Virus record (IMG/VR): IMGVR_UViG_3300037487_000664 | Coordinates: 1 to 56,478 of that record | DNA length: 56,478 bases | Source of the DNA: a virus | Direction: 5' to 3' (one strand) | Shown here: piece by piece, positions 12,438-21,340 of the stretch | Position numbering within the stretch: the first letter of the stretch is position 1 | Layout of the letters: every line of letters begins with the position of its first letter | The notes under the pieces: generated by a model | The model's database searches: none | What the model saw: the letters and a program-made list of their open reading frames with translations, nothing else | What the model was told of the DNA's origin: nothing | Made by a program: the position numbers and the translations under genes

Positions 12438-12534
12438 GTTGCTCAACGTCTACTTGGACGTTGCTTGGCGTCTGCTTGGGCAGGGCGCACGTTGCTTTGC
12501 GGTTGCTTGGACGTTGCTTGAGGGCGACTTGAGG
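12438..12534 (+). repeat. Degenerate 11-bp phased repeats, GTTGCTTGG type (candidate packaging site)
   Basis: GTTGCT begins at 12438, 12460, 12491, 12502 and 12513; spacings are 22, 31, 11 and 11. Related units fill the gaps: CTACTTGGA near 12450, CTGCTTGGG at 12472, GCGACTTGAGG at 12524. The spacing is near one helical turn, so a protein ring or oligomer could bind one DNA face. The location between terS and terL favours a TerS-binding (cos or pac) site. Confidence 0.55.
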
Positions 12535-12603
12535 GGCACCCTACCCCCAGCGCTGGCAGCGCGCTGTAACTGTGGCATGCCCATACACTAAATTTTTGCA
12601 GTT

Positions 12604-12632
12604 TTGCCCTTTAGGATGCACCGCGCAGGGTG
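12604..12632 (+). promoter_or_regulatory. Promoter with CACC-N6-GGTG operator upstream of terL
   Basis: TTGCCC (12604-12609), 16 bases, CAGGGT (12626-12631); the operator CACC-GCGCAG-GGTG (12619-12632) covers the -10 exactly as in promoter cassettes 1-3. It would place packaging and head genes under the same regulator as the early cassettes. The boxes are weaker than those of the early promoters. The remaining sequence to 12735 shows nothing else I can name. Confidence 0.5.
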
Positions 12633-12735
12633 CAGGGCTGACGCGCGTCGGCTTAATCGCCTATTTGCACTTCCCAGCAAACGGCTCTACACCACGCCGT
12701 CGAAATTGACGCCGAGCCTACGGTGACTGTTGCAC

Positions 12736-14211
12736 GTGACACTGACCCACGACGACCTGCTCAGACTGCCGCCACACCAGTTGCGCTACCTCATCTGGCG
12801 CAAGAAGTGGCTCAACACGGCGCGTGACAAGCAGTTGCCGCCCGCCACGTCGTGGACCGAGCTGGGCGTGCTCGCCGGGCGTGGCTTCGGCAAGACCCTC
12901 ATGGGCGCGCAGTGGATTACGGACTTGGCGTACTGCGACGCCGCCAAGCACCCGTATGGCGTCATCGCGCCGACGCTGAACGACGTGAGGCATACGTGCT
13001 TCGAGGGACCGGCGGGGATACTGTCCGTCGTCCCTCCCGAGCTGATCTACGATTACAACAAGACCAACCTGATCATTACGCTCGTCGATCAGCGCAACCC
13101 GACCAAGGCGGGGGCGATCATTCGCGGGTTCAGCGCCGAGGAGCCGGAGCGCCTGCGGGGTCCACAGGTCGCGGCGTGGTGGATGGACGAGTTGGCCGCA
13201 TGGAACCGCGACGAAGACACCTTCGACATGGCCATGATGGGCCTGCGGCTGGGCCAGCACCCGAAGGTGATGTGGACGACGACGCCCAAGCCCAAGGACT
13301 TGGTGCGCAAGTTGGTCAACCCCAAGGAGGGGCGTCTGATCGTCAAGGGCTCCACCTACGAGAACAAGGCCCACCTGCCCGCGTCGTTCTTTGACCAGCT
13401 CAAGCAGTACGAGGGGACGCAGTTAGGGCGTCAGGAGCTGGAGGGGGAGCTGATTGACAGCGAGGAGGGCGGGATTATTGCGCGAAACTGGTTCAAGCTG
13501 TGGCCGAGCGCCAAGGCCCTGCCGTCCTTCGACTGGATTATCATGTCGCTGGACACGGCCTTCACCGAAAAGACCCTGAACAAGCGGACATTTGACGCGG
13601 ACAGCTCCGCCTGCACGGTCTGGGGCGTATTCTGGCACGACGACAAGCGGCAGGTGCTGCTGCTGGACTGTTGGGCGGAGCAATATGGCCTGCCGGACCT
13701 AATGAAGCGGGTCAAGAAGGAGCTGACCGTCGCGTATGGTGACGATCAGGACAATGCGCTCATAAAACCCATGATCGGCTCGGCCAAAATGGCGGCGAGT
13801 GGCCGAAAACCGGACATTTTGCTGATTGAGGACAAGGGCAGCGGCATTTCGCTGCGGCAGATGCTGGATCGCGAGGGGATCACGGCCTACGCCTACAATC
13901 CGGGCCGGGCGGACAAGCTGACGCGGCTGCATATGGTGTCGCACATCTTTGCGCGGGGTCAGGTGTGGCTGCCAGAGAGCGAGAAAAACGCCGGGAAGCC
14001 AAAAACGTGGATCGAGCCGGTGCTGGCGCAGCTTTGTTCGTTCACGGGGAGCGGGTCCATCCGGCATGACGACTACGTGGACAGCACCACGCAGGCCATG
14101 CGGCTGATGATGGACAAGAACTTGTTGCATAATACGCCGATGCCAAAACGAGGGGCGCAGGAGGACGAGCGCGAAGAGCGACGGCCCCGCGTTAATCCCT
14201 ATGCGGCGTGA
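12736..14211 (+). CDS. terL: Terminase large subunit (ATPase and nuclease)
   Basis: 491 residues. Packaging ATPase domain: Walker A AGRGFGKT (about residues 47-54), Walker B VAAWWMDE (145-152). RNase H-like nuclease domain: first aspartate in IIMSLDTAF (273), then ILLIEDKGSG and the C-terminal HDDYVDSTTQAMRL. This is the usual order for a terminase that pumps and cuts DNA at the portal. A TTG at 12730 is also in frame, but GGTGA is properly spaced for the GTG at 12736. No small gene separates it from the portal. Confidence 0.92.
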   Translation: MTLTHDDLLRLPPHQLRYLIWRKKWLNTARDKQLPPATSWTELGVLAGRGFGKTLMGAQWITDLAYCDAAKHPYGVIAPTLNDVRHTCFEGPAGILSVVPPELIYDYNKTNLIITLVDQRNPTKAGAIIRGFSAEEPERLRGPQVAAWWMDELAAWNRDEDTFDMAMMGLRLGQHPKVMWTTTPKPKDLVRKLVNPKEGRLIVKGSTYENKAHLPASFFDQLKQYEGTQLGRQELEGELIDSEEGGIIARNWFKLWPSAKALPSFDWIIMSLDTAFTEKTLNKRTFDADSSACTVWGVFWHDDKRQVLLLDCWAEQYGLPDLMKRVKKELTVAYGDDQDNALIKPMIGSAKMAASGRKPDILLIEDKGSGISLRQMLDREGITAYAYNPGRADKLTRLHMVSHIFARGQVWLPESEKNAGKPKTWIEPVLAQLCSFTGSGSIRHDDYVDSTTQAMRLMMDKNLLHNTPMPKRGAQEDEREERRPRVNPYAA

Positions 14212-14277
14212 ATTTGCCCGTTTACACGACGAGTGTTAGAACTTGTACCCCGCCTTGCTCCGTAGGATGCGCGCCTG

Positions 14278-16989
14278 ATGGAAGACGAAGAGCTGCCCGA
14301 AGGCGAATACGTCGAAATGGACGACGAAGAGACGCCGGATGTCATCGACACTGAAGACGGCGGCGCGATAGTCACGCTGGACGACGACGAGCGCGCCTCA
14401 GACAGCGAGTTTCTGGCTAATCTTGCCGAGACGCTGCCCGAGAGCGACTTAAAAGCGCTGGCGTCGACCTATCTGGACCTGATTGGCCGCGACCGCGAGG
14501 CGCGCAAGAAGCGCGACGAGCAGTACGAGGAGGGCATCCGTCGGACGGGGCTAGGGGACGACGCGCCGGGCGGCGCGCAGTTCCAAGGCGCGTCGCGGGT
14601 CGTGCATCCGATGCTGACGGAAGTCTGCGTGGACTTCTCGTCTCGGGCGATCAAGGAGCTGTTCCCGGCAGACGGGCCGGTCAAGAGCAAGATCGTCGGA
14701 GAGCTGACGAAAGAGCGCGCCGCCAAGGCGATGCGCAAGACCGACTACATGAACTGGCAGCTCACGACCCAGTCGCAGGAGTTCCGCTCCGAGCTGGAGC
14801 AGTTGCTGACGCAGGTGCCGCTGGGCGGCGCGCAATACATGAAGGTGACGTGGAACGAGAGCCGCAATCGGCCCAACTTCCTGTTCGTGGCGATAGACGA
14901 CATCTACCTGCCGTATGCGGCGACCAATTTCTACACCGCGCAACGCAAGACCCACGTCCAGTACCTGACGGCGCTGGACTATGCCGAGCGCGTCGCCAGC
15001 GGCATGTACCGCGACGTGGACCTGACGTCGCCGGGCGAGGCACCAGAGGGGTCGAGCGCCGAGCAGGCGAACAACAAGATCGAGGGGCGCGACAGCACGT
15101 CCTACAATGAGGACGGCCTGCGGACAGTGTTCGAGATTTACGCTACGGCGGAGGTCGAGGACGACGTCGGGGCCGCGCCGTACATCATCACGGTGGACAA
15201 GTCGTCCTCGCAGGTGCTGGCGATCTATCGGAACTGGGACGAGGACGACGAGAGCCGCGAAGAGCTACAGTGGCTGGTAGAGTTCCCGTTTGTGCCGTGG
15301 CGCGGCGCGTATCCCATCGGCATTATCCACATGTTGGGCGGCATCTCTGCCGCCGCGACCGGGTCACTGCGGGCGTTGCTGGACGCGGCGCATATCTCTA
15401 ACTCGCAGACCATGCTCAAGCTGAAAGGCGGCTCTCGCGGCGGGCAGTCGCTGGATATCCAGCCGACGCAGGTAATGGAGATCGAGGGCGGTCTGAATGT
15501 CGACGACATCCGCAAGATCGCCATGCCGCTGCCGTTCAATCAGCCGTCGGCGGTGTTGTTCCAGTTGCTAGGGTTCTTGGTCGACGCCGGTAAGGGCGTC
15601 GTCCGCACGACCATGGACAGCATGTCGGACGGGAACCAGAACGTACCCGTCGGCACGACACTGGCCAAGATCGAGCAGGGCATGGTGGTGTTCTCTGCCA
15701 TCCACGCCCGACTGCACGCCGCCATGGGCCGGATGCTGCGCATCCTGCACCGCCTGAACGGCATGTATCTGGACGACGAGGACGTCGAGGCCGAGATCGG
15801 GACCGAGATTGCGTCCCGCAAAGACTTTGACGGGCCGATGGACGTCGTGCCGGTCTCCGACCCGAACATCTTCAGTGAGGCGCAGCGCTTTGCGCAGGTG
15901 CAGGCCGTGGCGCAACGGGCGTCGTTGCTGCCGCAACTGTACGACCTGCGAAAGGTCGAAGAGCGCATCTTGGCCACCTTGAAAATTCCTGATCCAACGT
16001 CGCTGCTTCAACCGGCTATGACGCCGGTTGAAGAGGACGCCGTGCAGGAGAACGTCAAGGCGGTCATGGGGCGCGCCGTGTTGGCGTTCCCGAAGCAGGA
16101 CCACATCGCGCACCTGAAGACGCACTTGGCGTTCATGTTGTCGCCCGCCTTGGGCATGAGCCAGCTACTGGCCCCCACGACGCTGCCCGTTCTGTTGACG
16201 CATCTCAAGGAGCACATCGCCTTCTGGTACGCCGAAGAGGTCTACAAGACGACGAACGAGGCGGCGGACGGCAGGCTGGACGAGCAGCTACGCGAGACCA
16301 AGACCGACGAAGAGAAGCAGGCTCTGGATCGGGTCTCGGCGGAGGCGTCTCTGAACGTCGTCCTGATGGCAGACACGGCGCTGGCGTCGCTGCCGCCGGT
16401 TATCAAGCAGATCATCGAGATGGTGCAGCAACTGACGCCGCCGCCTCCGATGGACCCCGCCGCACAGGCCGCCATGGCCGACATCCAGATGCGGGGGCAG
16501 GTCGAGCAGCAGAAGGCGCAGCTCGCCACGCAGCGCCTGCAACTGGAGGCGCAGACGGGGCAGGCCGACGCGCAAATCCGCGCGCAGACGGCGTCTCAGG
16601 CGGCGCAACTCGACGCGCAGCGCCTACAGCTCCAGATGCAGACCGAGCAGGCCAAGCTGCAGATGCAGCAGGTCGATAGTCAGACCAAGGCCCAGCTAGA
16701 GCAGGCCAAGCTGCAACTGCAGCAGACGCAGTACCAGACCTCGGCGCAACAGGCGCAGGTCGCGCAGGCGACGTCGGCGCAGACGGAGCAGGCCAAGCTG
16801 CAGATGGAGCAGCTCAAGGTGCAGGCGGACGCCGAGGCCGCGCGTCTTGCGCAGCAGGCGGAGATGATGCGGACGCTGGCCGATCTTCAGGCCCGCGTCG
16901 CCATGAACAACGCCGACAACCAGACGGCCAAGGAGTTGGCGCTCATGGAATTGCAAAACGCCAACGTCTCTACGGATACCAACCCCTAA
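14278..16989 (+). CDS. Portal protein, long form with glutamine-rich C-terminal coiled coil
   Basis: 903 residues. After an acidic N-terminus (MEDEELPEGEYVEMDDEE), residues 55-620 look like the portal core of podoviruses: DREARKKRDEQYEEGIRRTG, SRVVHPMLTEVCVDFSSRAI, EFPFVPWRGAYPIGIIHMLG, PVGTTLAKIEQGMVVFSAIH. From about 720 to 890 there is a long Q/A-rich coiled coil (QVEQQKAQLATQRLQLEAQT and further), consistent with an extended portal barrel reaching into the capsid. The position immediately after terL is standard. It forms the dodecameric DNA gate. Confidence 0.88.
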   Translation: MEDEELPEGEYVEMDDEETPDVIDTEDGGAIVTLDDDERASDSEFLANLAETLPESDLKALASTYLDLIGRDREARKKRDEQYEEGIRRTGLGDDAPGGAQFQGASRVVHPMLTEVCVDFSSRAIKELFPADGPVKSKIVGELTKERAAKAMRKTDYMNWQLTTQSQEFRSELEQLLTQVPLGGAQYMKVTWNESRNRPNFLFVAIDDIYLPYAATNFYTAQRKTHVQYLTALDYAERVASGMYRDVDLTSPGEAPEGSSAEQANNKIEGRDSTSYNEDGLRTVFEIYATAEVEDDVGAAPYIITVDKSSSQVLAIYRNWDEDDESREELQWLVEFPFVPWRGAYPIGIIHMLGGISAAATGSLRALLDAAHISNSQTMLKLKGGSRGGQSLDIQPTQVMEIEGGLNVDDIRKIAMPLPFNQPSAVLFQLLGFLVDAGKGVVRTTMDSMSDGNQNVPVGTTLAKIEQGMVVFSAIHARLHAAMGRMLRILHRLNGMYLDDEDVEAEIGTEIASRKDFDGPMDVVPVSDPNIFSEAQRFAQVQAVAQRASLLPQLYDLRKVEERILATLKIPDPTSLLQPAMTPVEEDAVQENVKAVMGRAVLAFPKQDHIAHLKTHLAFMLSPALGMSQLLAPTTLPVLLTHLKEHIAFWYAEEVYKTTNEAADGRLDEQLRETKTDEEKQALDRVSAEASLNVVLMADTALASLPPVIKQIIEMVQQLTPPPPMDPAAQAAMADIQMRGQVEQQKAQLATQRLQLEAQTGQADAQIRAQTASQAAQLDAQRLQLQMQTEQAKLQMQQVDSQTKAQLEQAKLQLQQTQYQTSAQQAQVAQATSAQTEQAKLQMEQLKVQADAEAARLAQQAEMMRTLADLQARVAMNNADNQTAKELALMELQNANVSTDTNP

Positions 16990-17001
16990 AGGAGAACGAT
17001 T

Positions 17002-17148
17002 ATGCACGGAAAGACCAAACTGCCCCCGCAAGCCGTACCGCTGCACCACCAGATGGCGTCGCCCGCTACGTATGAGGCCACGCGCAAGATGCTGATGTCT
17101 AGCAACATGTCGTCACTGGGCAAACGTGGTTCCAAAGCCTGCGCATGA
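17002..17148 (+). CDS. 48-aa protein between portal and chaperonin genes
   Basis: Preceded by an excellent ribosome site (AAAGGAGAACG). The protein begins MHGKTKLPPQAVPLHHQMAS and is basic and methionine-rich (KMLMSSNMSSLGKRG). Its stop overlaps the next ATG (ATGA). No family recognised. Position in the head operon suggests a minor head or assembly factor. Confidence 0.65.
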   Translation: MHGKTKLPPQAVPLHHQMASPATYEATRKMLMSSNMSSLGKRGSKACA

Positions 17149-17339
17149 CGATTGATCAAATCTTGCGGCTGCTGGAGGAGGCGCAGGCCTCTCTTGCAAA
17201 AAATGCGCTCCAGCAGCCCCAAGACCGCGATGCCTTCGAGTATGGCCGCACTGTCGGGATGTACGCGGGGCTGGAGCACGCCAAAGACGTCATCGTAAAC
17301 ATGGTGGCTGACAGGGAGCGGAAAGAATACGACTTCTGA
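17145..17339 (+). CDS. Small helical protein, unknown function (64 aa)
   Basis: Begins MTIDQILRLLEEAQASLAKN; one amphipathic helix, then GRTVGMYAGLEHAKDVIVNM. Coupled by ATGA to the 48-aa gene. The pattern GRxxGxxxGLEHAxDxI is also seen in small phage proteins near head genes, but their function is unknown to me. Confidence 0.7.
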   Translation: MTIDQILRLLEEAQASLAKNALQQPQDRDAFEYGRTVGMYAGLEHAKDVIVNMVADRERKEYDF

Positions 17340-17348
17340 GGAGCACAA

Positions 17349-17774
17349 ATGAACGAGTTTGCTAACAACGTAACCTTTAAATACGAGAGTTTGGACGAGG
17401 CGTTCCCCTCGTGCGATCCGGGGGTCATGCCCTTCGGCTCGCGCATTTTGATCCAGCTCAAGACGCCCAAGAAAGTGACCAAGGGCGGCATCCTGCTCAC
17501 GGACGACGTCCGCGAGACGGAGAAGTACAACACCCAAGTCGCCAAGGTGGTCGCCGTCGGGGAGCTAGCCTTTAAGAACCGCAACACCATGACCTCGTGG
17601 CCGGAAGGCTCGTGGGCCGTGGAGGGCGACTACGTGCGCGTACCGAAATACGGCGGGGATCGCTGGACCGTCTTGGCGGATACCGGCGACGAAGCCCTTT
17701 TCGTAATTTTCAATGATCTCGACCTAGTGGGCAAGGTGACCGGCGATCCGCTGGCCATCAAAGCCTTCCTATAA
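17349..17774 (+). CDS. GroES-like co-chaperonin
   Basis: 141 residues. PFGSRILIQLKTPKKVTKGG then ILLTDDVRETEKYNTQVAKV matches the GroES beta-barrel and mobile loop (G-G-I-L-L/I-pattern), followed by VVAVGELA, GDYVRVPKYGGDRW and the closing FVIFNDLDLVGKV. Phage co-chaperonins such as T4 gp31 and related GroES-like proteins modify host GroEL for capsid folding. Lying between portal and scaffold, it probably assists folding of the major capsid protein. Longer than host GroES (about 95 aa) because of an N-terminal extension of some 25 residues and a short insert. Confidence 0.82.
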   Translation: MNEFANNVTFKYESLDEAFPSCDPGVMPFGSRILIQLKTPKKVTKGGILLTDDVRETEKYNTQVAKVVAVGELAFKNRNTMTSWPEGSWAVEGDYVRVPKYGGDRWTVLADTGDEALFVIFNDLDLVGKVTGDPLAIKAFL

Positions 17775-17792
17775 GGCTGAAAGGAGCCGGTC

Positions 17793-18722
17793 ATGGCAGC
17801 AGACACACTTTCTGAGACGGACGACGACGAACTCATCATCGTAGAAACGGATACAATCCCGCCCCCGGAGCAGATCAATGCTGAAGATGATACTGATGTC
17901 GACGACAGCGCTGACGCGGATGACGAGGATGAACGCCTCGTCTCCGGCGATGAAGAGGACGAAGACGACGGCAACCCAAACCGCAAAAAGCGGATCAAGC
18001 GCCGACAGGTCGTAAAGCAGGCCAAAGAGAAGACGCTGCAGGAACTGCAGTTCCTGCGCCAGCTGAACGAGGACATGGCGCGGCGTCTTGCGGCGGTCGA
18101 GGGCAACGCCCTTAGCTACAACAATGCCCAGCTTGACCAGCGTCTGTCTGACACCCAGCGTGAGGTGCAACAAGCCGAGACCATCATTGCCCGCGCCGTT
18201 GAGGCGGGGAACGGTGACGACGTCGCCGTCGCCATGCGGATGCGCGACGAGGCCATGGCTCGGGAGGCGCAGCTCTATTCTGCCAAGACGCAGATTGAGC
18301 AGGCGCGCACTCAACCCGCGCCCGTGGACCCCCGCGTCACGTCCCTCGGCCAGCAGTGGATGGAGGCCAACCCTTGGTACGACCCTCGCGGGTCAAACGA
18401 GGACAGCGCCGTCACTAACGCCATCGACACCCGGCTGGTGGCGGAGGGTTACAACCCCGCCTCAGTAGCGTACTGGGAGGAGCTTACTCGGCGCGTCTCG
18501 GCCCGCATCAACACGGACGATACGCCGCCATCAAGAGATCGGAAACGGGCTCCGCCCATGGGAACTTCTCGCGAACATGTGCCCCCAAGCACTAAAAAAG
18601 CAGTGTTCGTGACACCCGATAGAAAACAGGCTATGATCGAAGCTGGTGTTTGGGATGATCCGGTTCGCCGGGCTCAAATGCTTAAGGCGTATCAAGCCTA
18701 CGACCGTAACCCGCCGCGCTGA
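17793..18722 (+). CDS. Scaffolding-like head assembly protein (309 aa)
   Basis: The first 60 residues are very acidic (DDTDVDDSADADDEDERLVS), followed by a basic patch (RKKRIKRRQVVKQ) and a long coiled coil (about residues 75-170: LQELQFLRQLNEDMARRLAA and onward). The C-terminal third contains WMEANPWYDPRG, as often seen in scaffolds, and a basic tail (RKQAMIEAGVWDDPVRRAQM). Charge, coiled coil and position two genes upstream of the capsid gene support a scaffold that directs procapsid assembly and leaves before packaging. Confidence 0.75.
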   Translation: MAADTLSETDDDELIIVETDTIPPPEQINAEDDTDVDDSADADDEDERLVSGDEEDEDDGNPNRKKRIKRRQVVKQAKEKTLQELQFLRQLNEDMARRLAAVEGNALSYNNAQLDQRLSDTQREVQQAETIIARAVEAGNGDDVAVAMRMRDEAMAREAQLYSAKTQIEQARTQPAPVDPRVTSLGQQWMEANPWYDPRGSNEDSAVTNAIDTRLVAEGYNPASVAYWEELTRRVSARINTDDTPPSRDRKRAPPMGTSREHVPPSTKKAVFVTPDRKQAMIEAGVWDDPVRRAQMLKAYQAYDRNPPR

Positions 18723-18736
18723 AAGGAGTGCAGCTT

Positions 18737-19273
18737 ATGGACATGGACGAACGTCTTAAAAAGGAACTGGGTGCCGGTCGAGGCTCCCGTGCGATGAGTG
18801 ACCGCGCTGTCACGGAACGCCGGGATATAAGCGATGACGATAGGCTGCAGATGTTCCAACAAGCCTTGTTTAACGACGCACTACCCGATCTGCCAAATCT
18901 ACCCGGCTATCACTTATGTTGGTTGACGACGACGAACACGCGAGACCCCATCCACCGTCGGATGCAGCTTGGCTACGAACCTGTAAAACCGGAAGAAGTT
19001 CCGGGCATGCAGTACGCCACGCTGAAAACGGGTGAATGGAGCGGGTTTATTGCCGTCAATGAGATGCTCGCGTTTAAGCTGCCCATGAGCCTCTATCAGC
19101 GGTTCATGCAGGAGGCTCACCACGATGCACCCCTCCGCGAGGAGCAATCTCTCGCAGATCAGTCAGATGCTATTCGTGAGCAACTGATGCGATCAGGAAG
19201 CAATGTGACCGAGGGCGATGGACTGTCGGAACTGCGTCAATCCAACCCCGCGCGTGGCGTCTTCACGGACTAG
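18737..19273 (+). CDS. Conserved-looking head-region protein, unknown function (178 aa)
   Basis: AAAGGAGTG stands 8 bases before the ATG at 18737 (a GTG at 18728 is in frame but lies inside the ribosome site). Recognisable blocks: LPGYHLCWLTTTNTRDPIHR, MQLGYEPVKPEEVPGM, GFIAVNEMLAFKLPMSLYQR. Such a protein commonly precedes the capsid gene in this type of phage. No enzyme motif is visible; a head assembly or minor capsid role is inferred. Confidence 0.75.
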   Translation: MDMDERLKKELGAGRGSRAMSDRAVTERRDISDDDRLQMFQQALFNDALPDLPNLPGYHLCWLTTTNTRDPIHRRMQLGYEPVKPEEVPGMQYATLKTGEWSGFIAVNEMLAFKLPMSLYQRFMQEAHHDAPLREEQSLADQSDAIREQLMRSGSNVTEGDGLSELRQSNPARGVFTD

Positions 19274-19304
19274 CGCGCATCCTTTAGCTTTTCGAGGTGA
19301 GACA

Positions 19305-19859
19305 ATGTCTGCGTCTTCAGCCCCGTTCGGCCTGCGTCCCGACTACAGCCCAAGCGGTGTGGTGCGCCCTACCGCCTACACCTGCCTTACGGGATACGCG
19401 TCGAACATTTTCCAGAACCAGCCGGTCAAGATCGGCACCAACGGCACGCTTGAGGCTGCCGCTGTCGGCAATCGGTTTATCGGCACCTTCCAAGGCGTCG
19501 AGTTCACCGATACCGATGGTCGTCGTCGGGTGTCCAACAAGTGGACGGCGTCTACGTCGGCTACGGACATCGTGGCCTACGCCACGCTGGACCCCTCTAT
19601 CGTTTACGAAATCCAAGCAGATGCTACCTTGGCCGTGACCGATATTGGTTCGCAGTATGACTTCACGACCATCACTGCCGGAAACTCCACCACGGGCCTT
19701 AGCGCCATGATGTTGGGTGTCTCCACCACCGCCGCAAATGCCAGTATGCGCCTGATCGGGCTCACCCCCGGTCCAGATAACGCTTTTGGCGATGCATTCC
19801 CAATCGTTCAGGTCCAGATCAGCGAACACCAAAATGTCGCCGATGTGGCCGGTTACTAG
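19305..19859 (+). CDS. Probable head decoration or minor capsid protein (184 aa)
   Basis: The upstream extension to 19218 is rejected: GAGGTGAG precedes the ATG at 19305 (MSASSAPFGLRPDYSPSGVV). The body is beta-rich: QNQPVKIGTNGTLEAAAVGN, RFIGTFQGVEFTDTDGRRRV, SNKWTASTSATDIVAYATLD. The composition and place directly before the capsid gene fit a capsid-stabilising (cement) protein; the family cannot be named from sequence alone. Confidence 0.7.
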   Translation: MSASSAPFGLRPDYSPSGVVRPTAYTCLTGYASNIFQNQPVKIGTNGTLEAAAVGNRFIGTFQGVEFTDTDGRRRVSNKWTASTSATDIVAYATLDPSIVYEIQADATLAVTDIGSQYDFTTITAGNSTTGLSAMMLGVSTTAANASMRLIGLTPGPDNAFGDAFPIVQVQISEHQNVADVAGY

Positions 19860-19873
19860 GGAGGGTTTGAACC

Positions 19874-20788
19874 ATGGCTTCTCCTATGCGTTCAACGGAC
19901 TTCAGGTCCATTGTCGAACCGATCTTGAACGAAGAGTTCAACGGTATCTATGACCAGCGTGCAGACGAGTGGTCGCAGGTCTTCAAAGAGTTCACGGGTA
20001 TCCCGCGCAACTACCACGAAGAGCCTGTGCTGTTCGGCTTCGGCGCTGCTCCCGAGCTGCCCGACGGCATGCCCGTCACCTACAACTCAGGTGGCGTGCT
20101 GTTCATCCAGCGTTACATCTACCGCGTCTACGGTCTGGCTTTCGCCCTGACCAAAGTGCTGGTGGAAGACGGCGATCACATTCGGATTGGTCAGACCTAT
20201 TCGCGTCACCTCGCCCAGTCGCTGATTGAGACCAAGGAAACCCTTGGTGCCAACGTCATCAATCGCGCGTTCAACTCCGCCTATCCGGGCGGCGACGGCG
20301 TGCAACTGGTGGTCAGTACGCACCCGGTTGTCAGTGGTACGCAGTCCAACGTGCTGGCTACCGCCGCCAACCTCTCGCAGACCTCGCTTGAGCAACTGCT
20401 CATTCAGGTCCGCAATGCGGCGGACAACAACGGCAAGCGCATCCGCCTGACCCCGAAGAAGTTGGTTCTGGGTCCGTCAAATGTGTTCCAAGGTGAAGTG
20501 CTGCTCAAGTCCGTCCTGCGGGCTGGCACGGCAAATAACGATATTAATCCTGTAAATTCAATGGGATTGCTCGGAGATGGCCAAGCCAACCTGTCGCGTA
20601 TCACCTCGACCACCGCTTGGTGGATACAGACTGATGCGCCAGAGGGCCTCAAGCTCGCCAAGCGTCGTGGGCTTGAAAAGTCCATGGAAGGCGATTTTGA
20701 GACGGACAGCATGCGTTACAAGGCCACCGAGCGTTATGCGTTCGGCTGGACCGACTGGCGCAGCCTTTACGGCACCCCCGGTATCTAA
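19874..20788 (+). CDS. Major capsid protein
   Basis: 304 residues, starting MASPMRSTDFRSIVEPILNE. EFNGIYDQRADEWSQVFKEF and the repeated pattern GLAFALTKVLVEDGDHIRIG, YSRHLAQSLIETKETLGANV, INRAFNSAYPGGDGVQLVVS with HP fit the N-arm, E-loop and P-domain of HK97-fold capsid proteins of the same phage group. The closing part (RYAFGWTDWRSLYGTPGI) is also typical. It follows scaffold and decoration genes, and a strong hairpin lies right after it. Confidence 0.85.
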   Translation: MASPMRSTDFRSIVEPILNEEFNGIYDQRADEWSQVFKEFTGIPRNYHEEPVLFGFGAAPELPDGMPVTYNSGGVLFIQRYIYRVYGLAFALTKVLVEDGDHIRIGQTYSRHLAQSLIETKETLGANVINRAFNSAYPGGDGVQLVVSTHPVVSGTQSNVLATAANLSQTSLEQLLIQVRNAADNNGKRIRLTPKKLVLGPSNVFQGEVLLKSVLRAGTANNDINPVNSMGLLGDGQANLSRITSTTAWWIQTDAPEGLKLAKRRGLEKSMEGDFETDSMRYKATERYAFGWTDWRSLYGTPGI

Positions 20789-20791
20789 CGT

Positions 20792-20816
20792 GGTTGGGGG
20801 CATTATGCCCCCAACC
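20792..20816 (+). terminator. Strong hairpin after the capsid gene
   Basis: GGTTGGGGGC-ATTAT-GCCCCCAACC, a perfect 10-bp stem. It is followed by CTCTCTTGAAAGG rather than a T run, so it may act as a partial terminator or as protection for the capsid mRNA 3' end, giving more capsid than downstream product. Confidence 0.55.
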
Positions 20817-20839
20817 CTCTCTTGAAAGGGGAACCTCAA

Positions 20840-21292
20840 ATGGCACAAACCACTTGGAGCGGCCCACTAGCCTCCGGCGACAAGAACGCCGGGGTTACGG
20901 GAGGCCCAAATATCGGTCAGGCAATTCTCTCGCAGACCGTGCTGCTTACGTTCGATGCCACGCTTGTTCAGAACGCCACCGTATATCTGCCGCTTAGTTC
21001 GCAGATTACCGACATTCTGGTCGACGTGCTCACGGCGTATAACAGCGCCACTAGCGCCACACTTTCGGTTGGAACGTCTACGGGCGCGACGACCTACATG
21101 AGCGGCGTCAACGTCAAGGTGGCGGGTCGAATTGCTCCCACACTAACAGCGGCCCAACTGCTGGCTATGGCCAACATTGGTACGACAAGCGTATCGGGTA
21201 CTGCCGTGGCAACCGTAACCTCCGTCGGTACACCGACTGCGGGCTCGGTTCGGGTAACTTTCCGCTACGTTCAGACCACTTCTCAAGACTAA
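20840..21292 (+). CDS. Beta-rich structural protein (150 aa)
   Basis: The ATG at 20840 is preceded by AAAGGGGAACC; the upstream TTG is rejected. The sequence MAQTTWSGPLASGDKNAGVT, then GGPNIGQAILSQTVLL and long T/V/S-rich strands, ends in VRVTFRYVQTTSQD. The WSGPLASGDK opening recurs in phages of this type among head-neck proteins. Probably a head decoration or neck component. Confidence 0.7.
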   Translation: MAQTTWSGPLASGDKNAGVTGGPNIGQAILSQTVLLTFDATLVQNATVYLPLSSQITDILVDVLTAYNSATSATLSVGTSTGATTYMSGVNVKVAGRIAPTLTAAQLLAMANIGTTSVSGTAVATVTSVGTPTAGSVRVTFRYVQTTSQD

Positions 21293-21298
21293 TGTTAT

Positions 21299-21322
21299 GG
21301 GGACGGTCTTCGGATCGTCCCC
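21299..21322 (+). terminator. Hairpin with a C(TTCG)G tetraloop
   Basis: GGGGACGGTC-TTCG-GATCGTCCCC: a 10-bp stem with one G-T wobble closed by an exceptionally stable cUUCGg loop in RNA, placed between two structural genes. Followed by CACTTTCAGAGG. Probably a transcript stabiliser or attenuator. Confidence 0.5.
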
Positions 21323-21340
21323 ACTTTCAGAGGAAGTATC

